Shown here: piece by piece, positions 8,230 through 17,932 of the stretch
How the letters are laid out: each line of letters begins with the position of its first letter
Position numbering within the stretch: the stretch's first letter is position 1
NCBI RefSeq assembly: GCF_013626205.1
Contig: NZ_QHJE01000001.1
Location: 3,266,501-3,330,500 of the forward strand
Length of the DNA: 64,000 bases
Source: Hyphomicrobium methylovorum
GTDB taxonomy: Bacteria; Pseudomonadota; Alphaproteobacteria; Rhizobiales; Hyphomicrobiaceae
Direction of reading: 5' to 3'
Notes under the pieces: generated by a model
Told to the model about the DNA's origin: nothing
The model's input: only the letters and a program-made list of their open reading frames with translations
The model's database searches: none
Position numbers and translations under genes: made by a program

Positions 8230-9483
8230 TCAGGCCGCGGAGACATCCAACGTTCCGAGCACCCAGCGTTCGTATTCGTCGCTTAGATCCTGGACCCATT
8301 GTTTCGGGAACGTCTCGATTCCCCTTGAATCGCGCGCTGCGCCGAGCGGCAGGTCGATCGTAATCTGCTTGTAGCCGTTTGCCATTGGCGGGGAGGCGAC
8401 GCGACCACCGAGATGGCCGACGGCCAAGAACGACCGCAGCAGATCGCCGGCGCTCTTCGAGGTCACCTGCATGGCAGGTGTGAAGAGAACGCAGTCCTGA
8501 ATCGCCTTCGTGGGATCGCAGTTGCGCGCTTCGAACTGGATATTGGCGACGCCCGGCTCGTGGCTGAACATTTCGTGCTTGAGGTTGACGTTCAACATGC
8601 TGCCGGGAGCAGCCCAGCGGCTGATCGGCTGCATCATGCCGCGCAGCAGCGCGTGAATGGTTTCAGCGTTGACCGGAACGATGATTTTTTCCTGCTCGCT
8701 CGAAACGCGAACTTGCGGCGCGCCGTGCTCTTCGTTGATGCCCTTGGCGCACTCATGCGCAATGGCAACGAGATCGGCTTCACCGACGTCATGCCCTGTG
8801 AGCATCGCGCGGTCCATCAACTCTTCCGTCAGGTCGATGGCGCGTTGTGTTTCTTCGACGGGAATGCGCCAGTGATCCTGGACGCGGAGCTGTGACCACT
8901 GCTTCCGAACCGACGGACGCCATGCAACTTCGGACAGCGAGTCCTTCAGGTAGCGGTACATCGTTTCGGCGGCGTTGTTGTAAGGCAGCGTTCCCGCTAC
9001 GACGGAGAGGCTGTTCATGCGATCGCGCAACAGCGTGCGATGGAGCGCGCTGAGCTTGTCGCGCAGGAGCATGTCGTATTCGTTCTTGAGCAGATAGAAC
9101 GTGATCGCCTGATCGATTTCCGCTTCGAGAACCCGCAGGTCCCACGGCTTCGAGATGTAGCGAAGAATTTCGCCCTTGTTGACGGCGTCGATAGCGCTGT
9201 CGAGATCAGCGTAAGCCGTCGTCAACATGCGAACGATGTCGGGGCGTTCATTGCGGATGCGGTTCAGCAGGCTGACGCCGCTGCGGCCCGGCATGCGCTG
9301 GTCGGTGATGACAAGCGCAATGTTGTGATCGCCCGAAAGGACAAGTGCTTCGGCCTCGTCAGCGCTTGTCGCCGTGAGGACGTCGTACTTCGTACCAAAA
9401 GCTTTCTTGAAGTATTTGACCGCTTGCGGCTCGTCGTCGACGATTAGAATTTCGACGGGCTGACTAGAACGAAACGACTCCAT
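8230..9483 (-). CDS. PhcQ-like response regulator
   Basis: The N-terminal receiver domain (residues ~10-130) has the acidic pocket ILIVDDEP, phospho-acceptor Asp61 in VITDQRMPG, and the conserved lysine in YISKPWDL. The remaining ~290 residues hold no DNA-binding domain. They resemble a degenerate histidine-kinase core, with a dimerisation-like helical part and then a weak ATPase-like end. This architecture fits PhcQ of the Ralstonia phcBSRQ system. Its start overlaps the end of the hybrid kinase gene by 20 bp, so the two are translated from one mRNA. A second, related regulator is at 13606-14766. Confidence 0.75.
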   Translation of the reverse strand: MESFRSSQPVEILIVDDEPQAVKYFKKAFGTKYDVLTATSADEAEALVLSGDHNIALVITDQRMPGRSGVSLLNRIRNERPDIVRMLTTAYADLDSAIDAVNKGEILRYISKPWDLRVLEAEIDQAITFYLLKNEYDMLLRDKLSALHRTLLRDRMNSLSVVAGTLPYNNAAETMYRYLKDSLSEVAWRPSVRKQWSQLRVQDHWRIPVEETQRAIDLTEELMDRAMLTGHDVGEADLVAIAHECAKGINEEHGAPQVRVSSEQEKIIVPVNAETIHALLRGMMQPISRWAAPGSMLNVNLKHEMFSHEPGVANIQFEARNCDPTKAIQDCVLFTPAMQVTSKSAGDLLRSFLAVGHLGGRVASPPMANGYKQITIDLPLGAARDSRGIETFPKQWVQDLSDEYERWVLGTLDVSAA

Positions 9484-12100
9484 GGGAGATCTGATTCTCC
9501 TGCTCGGATGCGAGCGGCAGATTGAAAACGAATTCGGTCCACTCTCCTAGGGAACTCTTAACACTCAATGAACCACCGTGATTCGCGATGATGCGATGGC
9601 TAACGGCCAAACCGAGGCCCATTCCTTCGCCGACGTCCTTGGTCGAGAAGAACGGATCGAAGATCTGAGTCTGGATTTTCGGATCGATGCCAGTGCCGTT
9701 ATCGCGCACGGAAACGAACAATTGCTCGCCTTCTGTCCATGAGTTGATCTTGATCTCGGGGTGTCGTTCTTCTTCGACTGCGCGGACTGCAGCAACAGCG
9801 TTGACGAGCAGATTTACCAAGACTTGAGCGATGGTGGATTGCGATCCGAAGACGAGACTGTTCTCGGTTAAATTGCGCGTTATGCTTATCCCTTTCTGAA
9901 CGTGTGCCGTAAAACGGAGCGCGTGATCGATGGCGGATTCGATCGGGAAAGGACGCGGATGTTCGGGCTTCTGCGGCGCGGTAAAGCCTCTCAGGTCCGT
10001 CACGACGCGGTGGATGCGATCGTAACCTTCCTGGATGTCCTTCATCGTGTCGGCGGTGTCGGGATCGGCTTGAATCGTTGGGTCACGTGCAGCAAGTTGA
10101 AGCGCGGTGCCCATGAAGTTCAGCGGGTTTCCAATTTCGTGAAGCAGACCAGCCGCCATCGTGCCGAGCGCGCTCAGGCGGGCGTTCTGCACGAGCGCTG
10201 CTTCCGTTTCGCGCAACTGTTGCAAGCTCTGCTTCAATTCCACGTTCGTGCGCTGCAGGTCTCGTTCGAGGTGTGACGCCCGAATGAGATTGGCAATGCG
10301 TGAGCGCACTTCCAGGCCGCTGAATGGCTTGATCAGGAAGTCGTCGGCGCCGTGTTTCAGCGCGATGATTTTCGCTTCCTCGTCGGCGCGCGCCGTGAGG
10401 ATGATGATCTTGATGCCGCGCGTCTCGGCGCGTTCCTTCAGCGAGCGGCAAACATCAAGTCCGCTGGCGCCAGGCAACATGACATCGAGAAGAATGAGTT
10501 CGGGCGTCAGTTTCTGCGCCATTTCGAGAGCTGCGATGCCGTCGCCCGCTTCAACAACGCGGTAGCTTTCGCGCAACATGGTTGCGAGATAGCGGCGCAT
10601 ATCCGGTTCGTCGTCGACGACGAGAAGCAGCGGCAGATCTGCGCTTGCTTCATCGTTGGTCTGTGTTTCCTGCTGCTGCAGCATCGGTGCAGGCTGATGG
10701 TCTGGTATTGTCAAAGCTTGTGATGAGGCCTTGCGATCGAACTTACGCAATGGATCTGCGATTTGATCTGGTTTGTCCTGAGAGGGCATGTCTGCAAGTG
10801 TATCTTGCTCAGAATGAGGAAAACGTAAAACGAATGTCGTGCCGTGGCCTGCGTCGCTTGATGCTGTCACGTCGCCGCCATGGCGCGTAATCAATTCTCG
10901 AACGAGCGCCAGACCAAGGCCGAGACCTTGATGGCGGCGGGTGGCTGAGCCATCGACCTGATAAAAGCGATCGAAGATGTGCGGCAGCTGATCGGGCGCG
11001 ATGCCGATGCCGGAATCCGAGATGCGCACGATAACCATGCGATCGACGTGAGCGGCCGAGACGTCGATGCGGCCTTCGGGCGGTGTGAACTTGATTGCGT
11101 TGGCGATGACGTTGCTGACGATCTTTTCGAGAGCGTCAGGGTCAGCGTTGATGATGAGGTCGCCCTGCAGTTCGCCAAGGTTGAGGTTGATGCCCTTCAT
11201 CGCTGCTAGGTGGCGCATCGATGCGGTGGTGTGGCTGAGGAAGTGAGCCATATCGATCGAGCGCTTGGCGAGCGTGGCGCGACCTTCCTCAAGGCGAATG
11301 AGGCTAAGGATGTCGTTGACCAGACGGAGCAACCGCAGCGCGTTGTTCTCGATGACTTCGAGCAGTTCCTGGGCGGGGCCGTGAAGAGCCGCGGCGTCGC
11401 TCTTCAATTTTTCGACGGGCGCGAGAATCAACGTCAGCGGTGTGCGCAGTTCGTGGCTCACGTTGGCGAAGAACTGCGACTTCAGGCGGTCCATCGCGGA
11501 CAGTTCCTGATGCTGCGCGGCGAGGCGATATTTCAACCCGAATTCGTTGAAGCGTCGGCGGTAGTTGAAGTGAACGGCCGTGACCGTGATGATGCAGGTC
11601 AGGATGAGGAAGTAGAGATTGTTCAGCAGTGTTTTGGTCATCATCTCTGCGTTTGGCACGTAGAGACAACTTATGGTGTAGATCACCAGCGTCGAAATGC
11701 AGAGCAGCGTGGCTTCGAACGGCTGCATGGCGGCGAGCACGCCGACCGCGAAGAGGATGAGGAAGAGGCCGTTATAGTAGGTCGATTCCGCGCCGGTGGT
11801 GATGCCGATCATGACGGCGATGGATGTCACCGCGATCAGCAGCCCCAACATCGTCAGCTGGCGGACATAGACCGCAGTCCGATCCCAGAAATGAAGGGCG
11901 AAGATAATTGCGATGAGCGCGGCAGCGATTAAACGGATGCTGCCCAGCGTCAGAAGAAGATCGGGATAGGAAATATAATCGAGGAAGATTCCCGCTGGAA
12001 TCAGCGTTATGCCAAGGATGCACGCGACCTTCGACTGCCTAAGCCGAAGCTCATGCTCTTCTGCTTCGAAAGCATTTTGAAGATCAGCGTTGTCATCCAT
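9464..12100 (-). CDS. Double hybrid sensor histidine kinase, PhcS-PhcR-like fusion
   Basis: 878 residues with this order: about six membrane helices (residues ~25-178), HisKA with His216 (NVSHELRTPL), HATPase with DSGIGIAP and GLGLGLALV (~320-430), a receiver with Asp539 (LILLDVMLPG) and the lysine of LIKPF, then a second kinase core with His654 (GLLHEIGNPLN) and a second HATPase (DNGTGIDP, GMGLGLAVS). Ralstonia PhcS is a membrane kinase and PhcR is a receiver-kinase protein, so this looks like both in one chain. It begins 3 bp after the methyltransferase gene and overlaps the PhcQ-like gene. Confidence 0.85.
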   Translation of the reverse strand: MDDNADLQNAFEAEEHELRLRQSKVACILGITLIPAGIFLDYISYPDLLLTLGSIRLIAAALIAIIFALHFWDRTAVYVRQLTMLGLLIAVTSIAVMIGITTGAESTYYNGLFLILFAVGVLAAMQPFEATLLCISTLVIYTISCLYVPNAEMMTKTLLNNLYFLILTCIITVTAVHFNYRRRFNEFGLKYRLAAQHQELSAMDRLKSQFFANVSHELRTPLTLILAPVEKLKSDAAALHGPAQELLEVIENNALRLLRLVNDILSLIRLEEGRATLAKRSIDMAHFLSHTTASMRHLAAMKGINLNLGELQGDLIINADPDALEKIVSNVIANAIKFTPPEGRIDVSAAHVDRMVIVRISDSGIGIAPDQLPHIFDRFYQVDGSATRRHQGLGLGLALVRELITRHGGDVTASSDAGHGTTFVLRFPHSEQDTLADMPSQDKPDQIADPLRKFDRKASSQALTIPDHQPAPMLQQQETQTNDEASADLPLLLVVDDEPDMRRYLATMLRESYRVVEAGDGIAALEMAQKLTPELILLDVMLPGASGLDVCRSLKERAETRGIKIIILTARADEEAKIIALKHGADDFLIKPFSGLEVRSRIANLIRASHLERDLQRTNVELKQSLQQLRETEAALVQNARLSALGTMAAGLLHEIGNPLNFMGTALQLAARDPTIQADPDTADTMKDIQEGYDRIHRVVTDLRGFTAPQKPEHPRPFPIESAIDHALRFTAHVQKGISITRNLTENSLVFGSQSTIAQVLVNLLVNAVAAVRAVEEERHPEIKINSWTEGEQLFVSVRDNGTGIDPKIQTQIFDPFFSTKDVGEGMGLGLAVSHRIIANHGGSLSVKSSLGEWTEFVFNLPLASEQENQISHGVVSF

Positions 12101-12103
12101 AGG

Positions 12104-13501
12104 CTAGTTTGCAGGCTTCACAATCTCGAGAAAGACGTTGATGCCAGTCTCGTCGGTGTAGACTTTCGCCAAAGCGGGGTCCGGCGCTAACCGGAGCATA
12201 TCTGACTCGTCCCGCATCACCAGATGCCATTCCATGACATGCTCCATCAAACCTTTCACAGGGTTCGATGAATGGACATTGGTGACCAGAACCCGGCCAC
12301 CTGGTTCACACCATTGATAAAATAGCTTCACGAGCTTGGCGCAGACGCGGTCCGAAAGGTAATCGAAGAGCCCTGCGCAATAGAGGACGTCATAGCTCTG
12401 GGCGGGCGTCTCCATCTCGATCGCCTGACGGAGAAGCTCCTGCACCGTCTTGAGGATATAGGTGACCTTGGGCGCTTCCGGCCTATCGGATGTGATGCTT
12501 TCGATTTGGCGTTTTGCGTAAGCCAAGGTCTCCGGATTGAAGTCCAGCAGGTCGAATGAGAAGCGCGGCGCGGCCGGATTCTTGGCGATGAAGAGCTGCA
12601 ACTCCTGAACCGGACCGCAGCCGACGTTGAGCACGCGCGGGCACTTGTTGCTACGAATGGCCTGATCGGCGGCGTCTTCCAGCATCTTTTCGAGCATGTA
12701 GATGCGGTTGCGATGCGCCTGAGGTGGTCCGCCGTTCAACAGCCATTCGTTGACGATCTGCGCGTACGTGGTCTTTCCGCCACGCTCCTTGCGGAACATC
12801 ATGTTGACCATTTCGTAGTCGCCCGCGTAGCCAAGTGGCTTTGAATAGACGCGGTTGAAGAACGGCGAGGCCATCATCAATGGTAAGAGATCACGCTGGG
12901 CCAGCTGCTTATGAGACTCGACTTCGTCGACGTCCAGCTGCCGGCAGGCATCTTCGAGTTCCATGAAAAGGCGGGTCAGGCGCGGCATGACCGGCGCTTT
13001 AATCTCTTCGAATCGCTCAGAATCGAATTTGGCTTCGTCCACGCCTTGGGCGGCTTCCGCGGTAAGATCGACCTGATCGAGCCAGAAGCTCAATTCGGAG
13101 AGAAATGAGCGGAGATCGGCGACCTTCAGCTGATAATTGGGGTCGAGCTTGTGCTGCCGCTCCCATTCATCGACGAAGCGCGCAACTTCATCTCGAAGTC
13201 CCGGGGTCGAGACCGGATCGTCGCCAAGCCGGGTCCAATCGTTCACGAGCGTAGCCGAGACGATCACCAGAATACTGGTGCTCACCACGCCCGTTACGAT
13301 GGCATCTCCCTGATAAACAACGTCCTTGCCGCGCCTCACTTTGAGGTCGGTCAAAACTTCACTCGTCTGAATTGTCGAGAAAGGATCGTAAATCTCGAAA
13401 ACGATATTCCGACGTGAAAGCTTGCTTAGTGTCCCCCGGACAGTGGTGCCCTGACTGCCGACGAACGAGACCGTGCGGTCGATGTCTCGCTCAATGCGCA
13501 A
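12104..13501 (-). CDS. PhcB-like SAM methyltransferase (putative 3-hydroxy fatty acid methyl ester synthase)
   Basis: Residues ~10-95 form a beta-rich, PilZ-like module. The C-terminal half is a class I methyltransferase with motif I PRVLNVGCGPVQEL (289-301), the acidic strand SFDLLDFNPETLAYA, and the later segment YDVLYCAGLFDYLSD. Length and order match PhcB, which in Ralstonia makes the quorum signal 3-hydroxypalmitic (or myristic) acid methyl ester. The strongest support is context: the next genes encode a PhcS/PhcR-like kinase and a PhcQ-like regulator, as in phcBSRQ. The actual substrate is not shown by sequence. Confidence 0.75.
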   Translation of the reverse strand: MRIERDIDRTVSFVGSQGTTVRGTLSKLSRRNIVFEIYDPFSTIQTSEVLTDLKVRRGKDVVYQGDAIVTGVVSTSILVIVSATLVNDWTRLGDDPVSTPGLRDEVARFVDEWERQHKLDPNYQLKVADLRSFLSELSFWLDQVDLTAEAAQGVDEAKFDSERFEEIKAPVMPRLTRLFMELEDACRQLDVDEVESHKQLAQRDLLPLMMASPFFNRVYSKPLGYAGDYEMVNMMFRKERGGKTTYAQIVNEWLLNGGPPQAHRNRIYMLEKMLEDAADQAIRSNKCPRVLNVGCGPVQELQLFIAKNPAAPRFSFDLLDFNPETLAYAKRQIESITSDRPEAPKVTYILKTVQELLRQAIEMETPAQSYDVLYCAGLFDYLSDRVCAKLVKLFYQWCEPGGRVLVTNVHSSNPVKGLMEHVMEWHLVMRDESDMLRLAPDPALAKVYTDETGINVFLEIVKPAN

Positions 13502-13605
13502 TGAACCGCTCCATTACTGAAACCCTGCAGAGCCAACATTATCATGCGGCGGTCCAGTTTTGATGCGTCAGATTAAGATCTCGTTTAGAATGAATGAGAA
13601 GATCG

Positions 13606-14766
13606 TTAATGTTTCCGGGCGTGCCGCAGCGTCACAGTGGCGGCGGGAAAGCGCAATTTCGTCACAGCCTTATCATCGGCCTCCTGGAGCAGCACTTCGC
13701 CTCCAAAGGCCCAAAGCGCGCAGCGGCTCATGCGTAGGCTCTCAGGTGAATTTCTCACCGAGTGTCCCGGGACCGTTATCACAACATCATTATAAGTCGC
13801 GCCCGGAACGAGTTTCACGGAAACGTCGCATGCGCCGTTTTCGGTTGAGGCGTGGCTAAATTCCAATTGTTCGATGAGTACGAACTCAACGATCTTTTTC
13901 GGGGCGCAGTAGGAAAAGTCGTTCCGCGCGTCGATCGTCATGCGAATGCGGCCGCCGCTCTTGCGGGTGATTTGCTCGCTTGCCTCGGACAGCGCGTTTG
14001 CCATTGAATGGGCAGACGGCGATACGCCAACTGCCAGACCTTCCGCCAAGTCGACAATCGGCTTCGCAAGAGCGCGGCAGTGTTCGACGAGCGTATGGAT
14101 GCGTGCAGCCGATGTTCCAATCTGGCCAGCGTGGAGGCGCCGCGCCCAGTTGGCCGACAACGATTGCACGGGCGATGGATTGATCGCCGTGTCGGCACCC
14201 GCGAGTGACGCGAGGCGAAGGCTTTCAGCGTCGATCTCTGCCAGAGGCTCCGTCAGTTCGCGCGATAGAACAGCGAGCAATTCAAGAGTTGCGTTTTGCG
14301 CGTCGGGATTAGCGGGATTTGCTGCGGGCGCTTCATCGAAATCATGTGTCGCTTCGGCTGCGTGCTCGCTCTGCAATGCTTCCTTCAACACATTGCAAAG
14401 CTCGTCGAAATTCCATGGCTTCGGAACGAAGCGGGAAATCGCTGCGCTGTTGATTGCTTCCTGCAGATCCACGTTCGTGTACGCGCTGGTCAAGATGCGG
14501 ACTGTGGACGGCCAAGACTTGCGTACGCTTGCGAGGAAGGCGACGCCGCTTTCGCGCGGCATGCGTTCGTCGCTGACGACGACGGAAATCGCGTCGCCTT
14601 CGGCTGCCAGGATTTTCATGGCCGCTTCGGGGTTTTCCGCAGTGACGACATCGGCATATTTGCCAACCGCCGCCTTGAAGTACTTCAGCGAGAGGGCTTC
14701 ATCGTCAACGAAGAGGATCTTGCCGCCACGGCTTGCGGTTGTTTCGATCGTTGCATGCATCGGCAA
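13606..14766 (-). CDS. Second PhcQ-like response regulator
   Basis: The receiver domain (residues ~15-135) has ILFVDDEA, phospho-acceptor Asp66 in VVSDERMPRE, TSAY at the switch threonine/serine position, and FVPKPWNF with the conserved lysine. The ~250-residue C-terminal region lacks a DNA-binding motif and looks like a degenerate histidine-kinase core (ELTEPLAEID, then MANALSEASEQITRKSGGRI). It shares the KYFK and KPW features with the 8230-9483 regulator, so the two are probably paralogues. It is upstream of the PhcB-like gene with a 104-bp gap, and could be the first gene of the operon or a separate unit. Confidence 0.75.
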   Translation of the reverse strand: MPMHATIETTASRGGKILFVDDEALSLKYFKAAVGKYADVVTAENPEAAMKILAAEGDAISVVVSDERMPRESGVAFLASVRKSWPSTVRILTSAYTNVDLQEAINSAAISRFVPKPWNFDELCNVLKEALQSEHAAEATHDFDEAPAANPANPDAQNATLELLAVLSRELTEPLAEIDAESLRLASLAGADTAINPSPVQSLSANWARRLHAGQIGTSAARIHTLVEHCRALAKPIVDLAEGLAVGVSPSAHSMANALSEASEQITRKSGGRIRMTIDARNDFSYCAPKKIVEFVLIEQLEFSHASTENGACDVSVKLVPGATYNDVVITVPGHSVRNSPESLRMSRCALWAFGGEVLLQEADDKAVTKLRFPAATVTLRHARKH

Positions 14767-15044
14767 ACCCGTTCGTTCACAAGTGGAAATGCGCTGTGCG
14801 GATCATTGGTCAGCGTGGTTCTATCCAGCTGGCGTATGAAAACAATTTTATGCTGGGTGAAATGCGTATCAAATTGCTTATAAGCAATGCGGCATTCGTG
14901 GAAATTTGAGAGGTGTTCGCAAACACTCTTAAGGAGTGTCTACCGGCTGCTCCGAATTTGAACGAAGCGAAACGACGCCTACTGAGTTTGGCCTATTCTT
15001 TCGGTACTTCAGGCCGGTCGTGGCTGCAAATAGGTACCGCTCTG
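14767..15044. other. Upstream region of the phc-like locus with nested hairpins
   Basis: The 278-bp region follows the glutamine synthetase-like gene and precedes the second PhcQ-like gene, both on the minus strand. ACACTC-TTAAG-GAGTGT (14923-14939) forms a hairpin. An overlapping GTGTT-CGCA-AACAC (14913-14926) offers an alternative fold. Either a terminator or a regulatory leader is possible. Confidence 0.4.
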
Positions 15045-16445
15045 CTAAACGCTCAACAACAGGTGTTCGCGTTCCCAGGGGCTGATGACGCGCATGAATT
15101 CTTCGAACTCGCTGCGTTTCAACGCCAGATAAACATGGCAGAAGCGCTGGCCGAGAATGTCGTGCAGCGGGGAGCTGTGTTCGAACTCCGTCAATGCTTC
15201 CAGTAGACCGCGCGGTAACTGGCGCCGGTTCTGATATGCGTTTCCAACCACAGCGGGGCGCGGCTCTAGTGCGGATTTCATTCCGATATATCCGCACGCG
15301 AGGCTCGCGGCGATTGCGAGATAGGGATTTGAATCCGCGCCTGCGAGACGCGTTTCCACGCGACGTGCAGCGGGTGGAGAGATTGGAACACGCAAGCCTG
15401 CCGAGCGATTGTCGTAGCCCCATTCGACGTTGATCGGCGCAGCGCTGTTGGGTACCAGGCGGCGATAGGAATTGACGTAAGGAGCGATGAGGCACATCGC
15501 GGCGGGAAGGCACGTTTGCTGTCCTGCGATGAAGTTGAAGAACAGCGGGCTGGGTTCGCCGGATTCAAGCGTGAAAATATTCTGGCCCGTCTTCGCATCA
15601 ACGATGCTTTGATGAATGTGCATGGCGCTGCCCGGCTCGTTGGCGAGCGGCTTCGCCATGAACGTCGCATAGCAGCCGTGCGTGAATGCAGCCTCGCGAA
15701 TGGTGCGCTTGAACAGAAACACCTGATCGGCGAGATCGACCGGATCACCGTGCAGCAGATTGATTTCAAGCTGCGCTGCGCCACCTTCATGGATGATCGT
15801 ATCGATCTTCAGATATTGGCGTTCGGCAAACTCGTAGATGTCGTCGACGATCTTGTCGTACTCGTCGACCGCACCGAGGCTGTAGGCTTGGCGTCCTGCG
15901 CCCGGACGACCTGAGCGCCCCATCGGCGGCTCTAGCGGATAGTCCGGATCGGGGTTTGTTTTGGTGAGATAGAATTCGATTTCGGGCGCAACGACCGGGC
16001 GCCAGCCTTCCTTGTCGTAGAGTTCGGTGATGTGCTTCAGCACGTTGCGAGGTGCAATCTCGACCGGTGCGCCGCTCTGCCAGCGCGCGTCGTGTATGAC
16101 TTGAGCTGTCGGACTTGATGCCCACGGCGCGGGGCGGATCGTCGAAAGGTCCGGCACCATCATCAAGTCGCTCTCGGCGTAGAGCTGCTGCCCGTCTTCC
16201 TCGAAGCCGACGTAGTCACCCGTGATGGTCTGATGGAAAATCGAGATCGGCAGGTGAACCGCGTCGAGCTTGACGAATTTCTCGGCCGGCATCGTCTTGC
16301 CGCGTGCGACGCCTGCGATATCGGGAATAGCGCAGTCGATTTCTTCGATCCGATGCTGGCGTAACCAGTGCCGCAGAGACTCGGGCGTCGTTCCGACACC
16401 GAATTCGCCGTCTTCGCTAGGTGGGGCGCCGAAAGAGGCCGTCAT
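15045..16445 (-). CDS. Glutamine synthetase family protein, gamma-glutamylpolyamine synthetase-like
   Basis: The 466-residue protein has the glutamine synthetase fold, with the glutamate/metal-site motifs VAPEIEFYL and EGGAAQLEINL, the ATP-site segment GSAMHIHQSI, and NRSAGLRVP near the C-terminus. It lacks the adenylylation-loop tyrosine motif of GlnA and matches the PuuA/GlnT type, which joins glutamate to amines such as putrescine. Divergently encoded beside it is a PuuB-like FAD oxidase, which supports a role in polyamine or alkylamine use. In a methylotroph, a methylamine-derived glutamyl product is a possible alternative. Confidence 0.82.
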   Translation of the reverse strand: MTASFGAPPSEDGEFGVGTTPESLRHWLRQHRIEEIDCAIPDIAGVARGKTMPAEKFVKLDAVHLPISIFHQTITGDYVGFEEDGQQLYAESDLMMVPDLSTIRPAPWASSPTAQVIHDARWQSGAPVEIAPRNVLKHITELYDKEGWRPVVAPEIEFYLTKTNPDPDYPLEPPMGRSGRPGAGRQAYSLGAVDEYDKIVDDIYEFAERQYLKIDTIIHEGGAAQLEINLLHGDPVDLADQVFLFKRTIREAAFTHGCYATFMAKPLANEPGSAMHIHQSIVDAKTGQNIFTLESGEPSPLFFNFIAGQQTCLPAAMCLIAPYVNSYRRLVPNSAAPINVEWGYDNRSAGLRVPISPPAARRVETRLAGADSNPYLAIAASLACGYIGMKSALEPRPAVVGNAYQNRRQLPRGLLEALTEFEHSSPLHDILGQRFCHVYLALKRSEFEEFMRVISPWEREHLLLSV

Positions 16446-16653
16446 GGTTGGTATCCAGATGAATGCGTTCGGTCCGAACGACCATCATACATGGACGACA
16501 GCCTCAAGGCAGCGGACGGGCGTTAGTCGTTAATGTCTAAACGCCGCATACCCGCTGTATCTTGCGTTCGTTGACCTAGGCCTTCCGTCCGTTAAGTGGC
16601 GCTTCGTGCCGGGCGTTGTCTGTGACGGTGGGGCGGTCTAAGCATTTGAGATC

Positions 16654-17931
16654 GTGACCTTGAATACTCATACACACTCCTATTACGCAGCGACGGCGAA
16701 CGCTCTGGAGCCATTTCCTGTTCTTGAAGGAACGGTGACAGCGGACGTGTGCGTTGTCGGCGGGGGCTTTTCCGGCGTAGCCGCGGCGCTGTTAATGGCG
16801 GAACGCGGGCGGTCCGTCGTGCTGGTCGAAGCGGACCGGATCGGGTCGGGCGCGTCGGGACGTAGCGGCGGGCAATTGATCGGCGGCATTAGCGGTGAAG
16901 CGGAAATCATCCGGCAGCTCGGACCGTCGGGTGCCAAGCTCGTGCGGGATATTCGCTATATCGGGCACGAGATCGTCGATCGCTGGGTTACGCGATATAG
17001 CATCGCCTGCGATTGGAAACGGGGATGGATGGAGGTCGCGACACGTCCACGCCACATGCAAGCGCTCCGCACCTATGTCGATGAGCGCCGCCGCGAGGGG
17101 GATGGCGCGGATCTGAAGATCGTGGAGCCGGAAGAGATCGGTCGCGTGCTCGGCACATCTGCCTATCATGGCGGGTACATCGATCCCTCAAGCGGGCATT
17201 TGCATCCGCTCAATCTCTGTTTGGGTGAAGCCCGTGCGGCGGCCGACATTGGCGTTCGGATATTCGAGCGTTCTCGTGTTCTCTCTCTCGGCGGCGGCGC
17301 GCGGCCTTGGGTGCAGACCGAGCGAGGGCGGGTGGAAGCGCGGATCGTCATTCTTGCCGGTGAGATTTTCGATCGCTTCGGTAAGCCGAAGCTTTCCGGT
17401 CTGATGCTGCCAACCGGAAGCTACATCATAGCGACCGAGCCTTTGAGCGAAGGTCTCGCAACAGAGATCAATCCGCAGGATCTCGCGGTGGCGGACAGCA
17501 ATGTCGTCGTCGATTATTTTCGGATGTCGGCGGATCGGCGCATGCTGTTTGGCGGGCGCTGCAACTATTCGAACCGCGATCCGAAAGACATCGCCGGGTC
17601 GATCCGTCCGCGGATGATCCAGATATTTCCGCAGCTCAGAGATGCGAAAATCGACTTCGCGTGGGGCGGGCGGATCGGCATCGTCATCAATCGTGTTCCG
17701 GCGATGGGACGGCTGGAGCCGAACCTCTATCACTTCGGGGGGTATTCGGGGCATGGGATTAGCGCGTCGCACATCGCCGCGTCGATCGTATGCGATGCGA
17801 TCTCAGGGACGACGGAGCGCTTCGATCTCTTCGACCGCATCCGTCACCGGCACTTACCGTTCAGCGGACAGTTCGGCAACGAAATGCTGGCGCTCGGAAT
17901 GCTTTACTATCGGATGCGCGATCTCATCTGA
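16654..17931 (+). CDS. FAD-dependent amine oxidoreductase, PuuB-like
   Basis: A DAO-family flavoprotein with a dinucleotide-binding motif VCVVGGGFSGVAAALLMAERG (about residues 32-52), followed by VLVEADRIGSGASGRSGG typical of gamma-glutamylputrescine oxidase and related OrdL/PuuB enzymes. The late segment WGGRIGIVINRVPAMGRLE and YSGHGISASH belong to the second flavin-contact region. The length of 425 residues is normal. It starts with GTG at 16654 or TTG at 16660, and neither has a strong Shine-Dalgarno. It is divergent from the glutamylpolyamine synthetase gene across 208 bp and ends 1 bp from the nrsF-like stop codon. Confidence 0.82.
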   Translation: MTLNTHTHSYYAATANALEPFPVLEGTVTADVCVVGGGFSGVAAALLMAERGRSVVLVEADRIGSGASGRSGGQLIGGISGEAEIIRQLGPSGAKLVRDIRYIGHEIVDRWVTRYSIACDWKRGWMEVATRPRHMQALRTYVDERRREGDGADLKIVEPEEIGRVLGTSAYHGGYIDPSSGHLHPLNLCLGEARAAADIGVRIFERSRVLSLGGGARPWVQTERGRVEARIVILAGEIFDRFGKPKLSGLMLPTGSYIIATEPLSEGLATEINPQDLAVADSNVVVDYFRMSADRRMLFGGRCNYSNRDPKDIAGSIRPRMIQIFPQLRDAKIDFAWGGRIGIVINRVPAMGRLEPNLYHFGGYSGHGISASHIAASIVCDAISGTTERFDLFDRIRHRHLPFSGQFGNEMLALGMLYYRMRDLI

Positions 17932-17932
17932 G

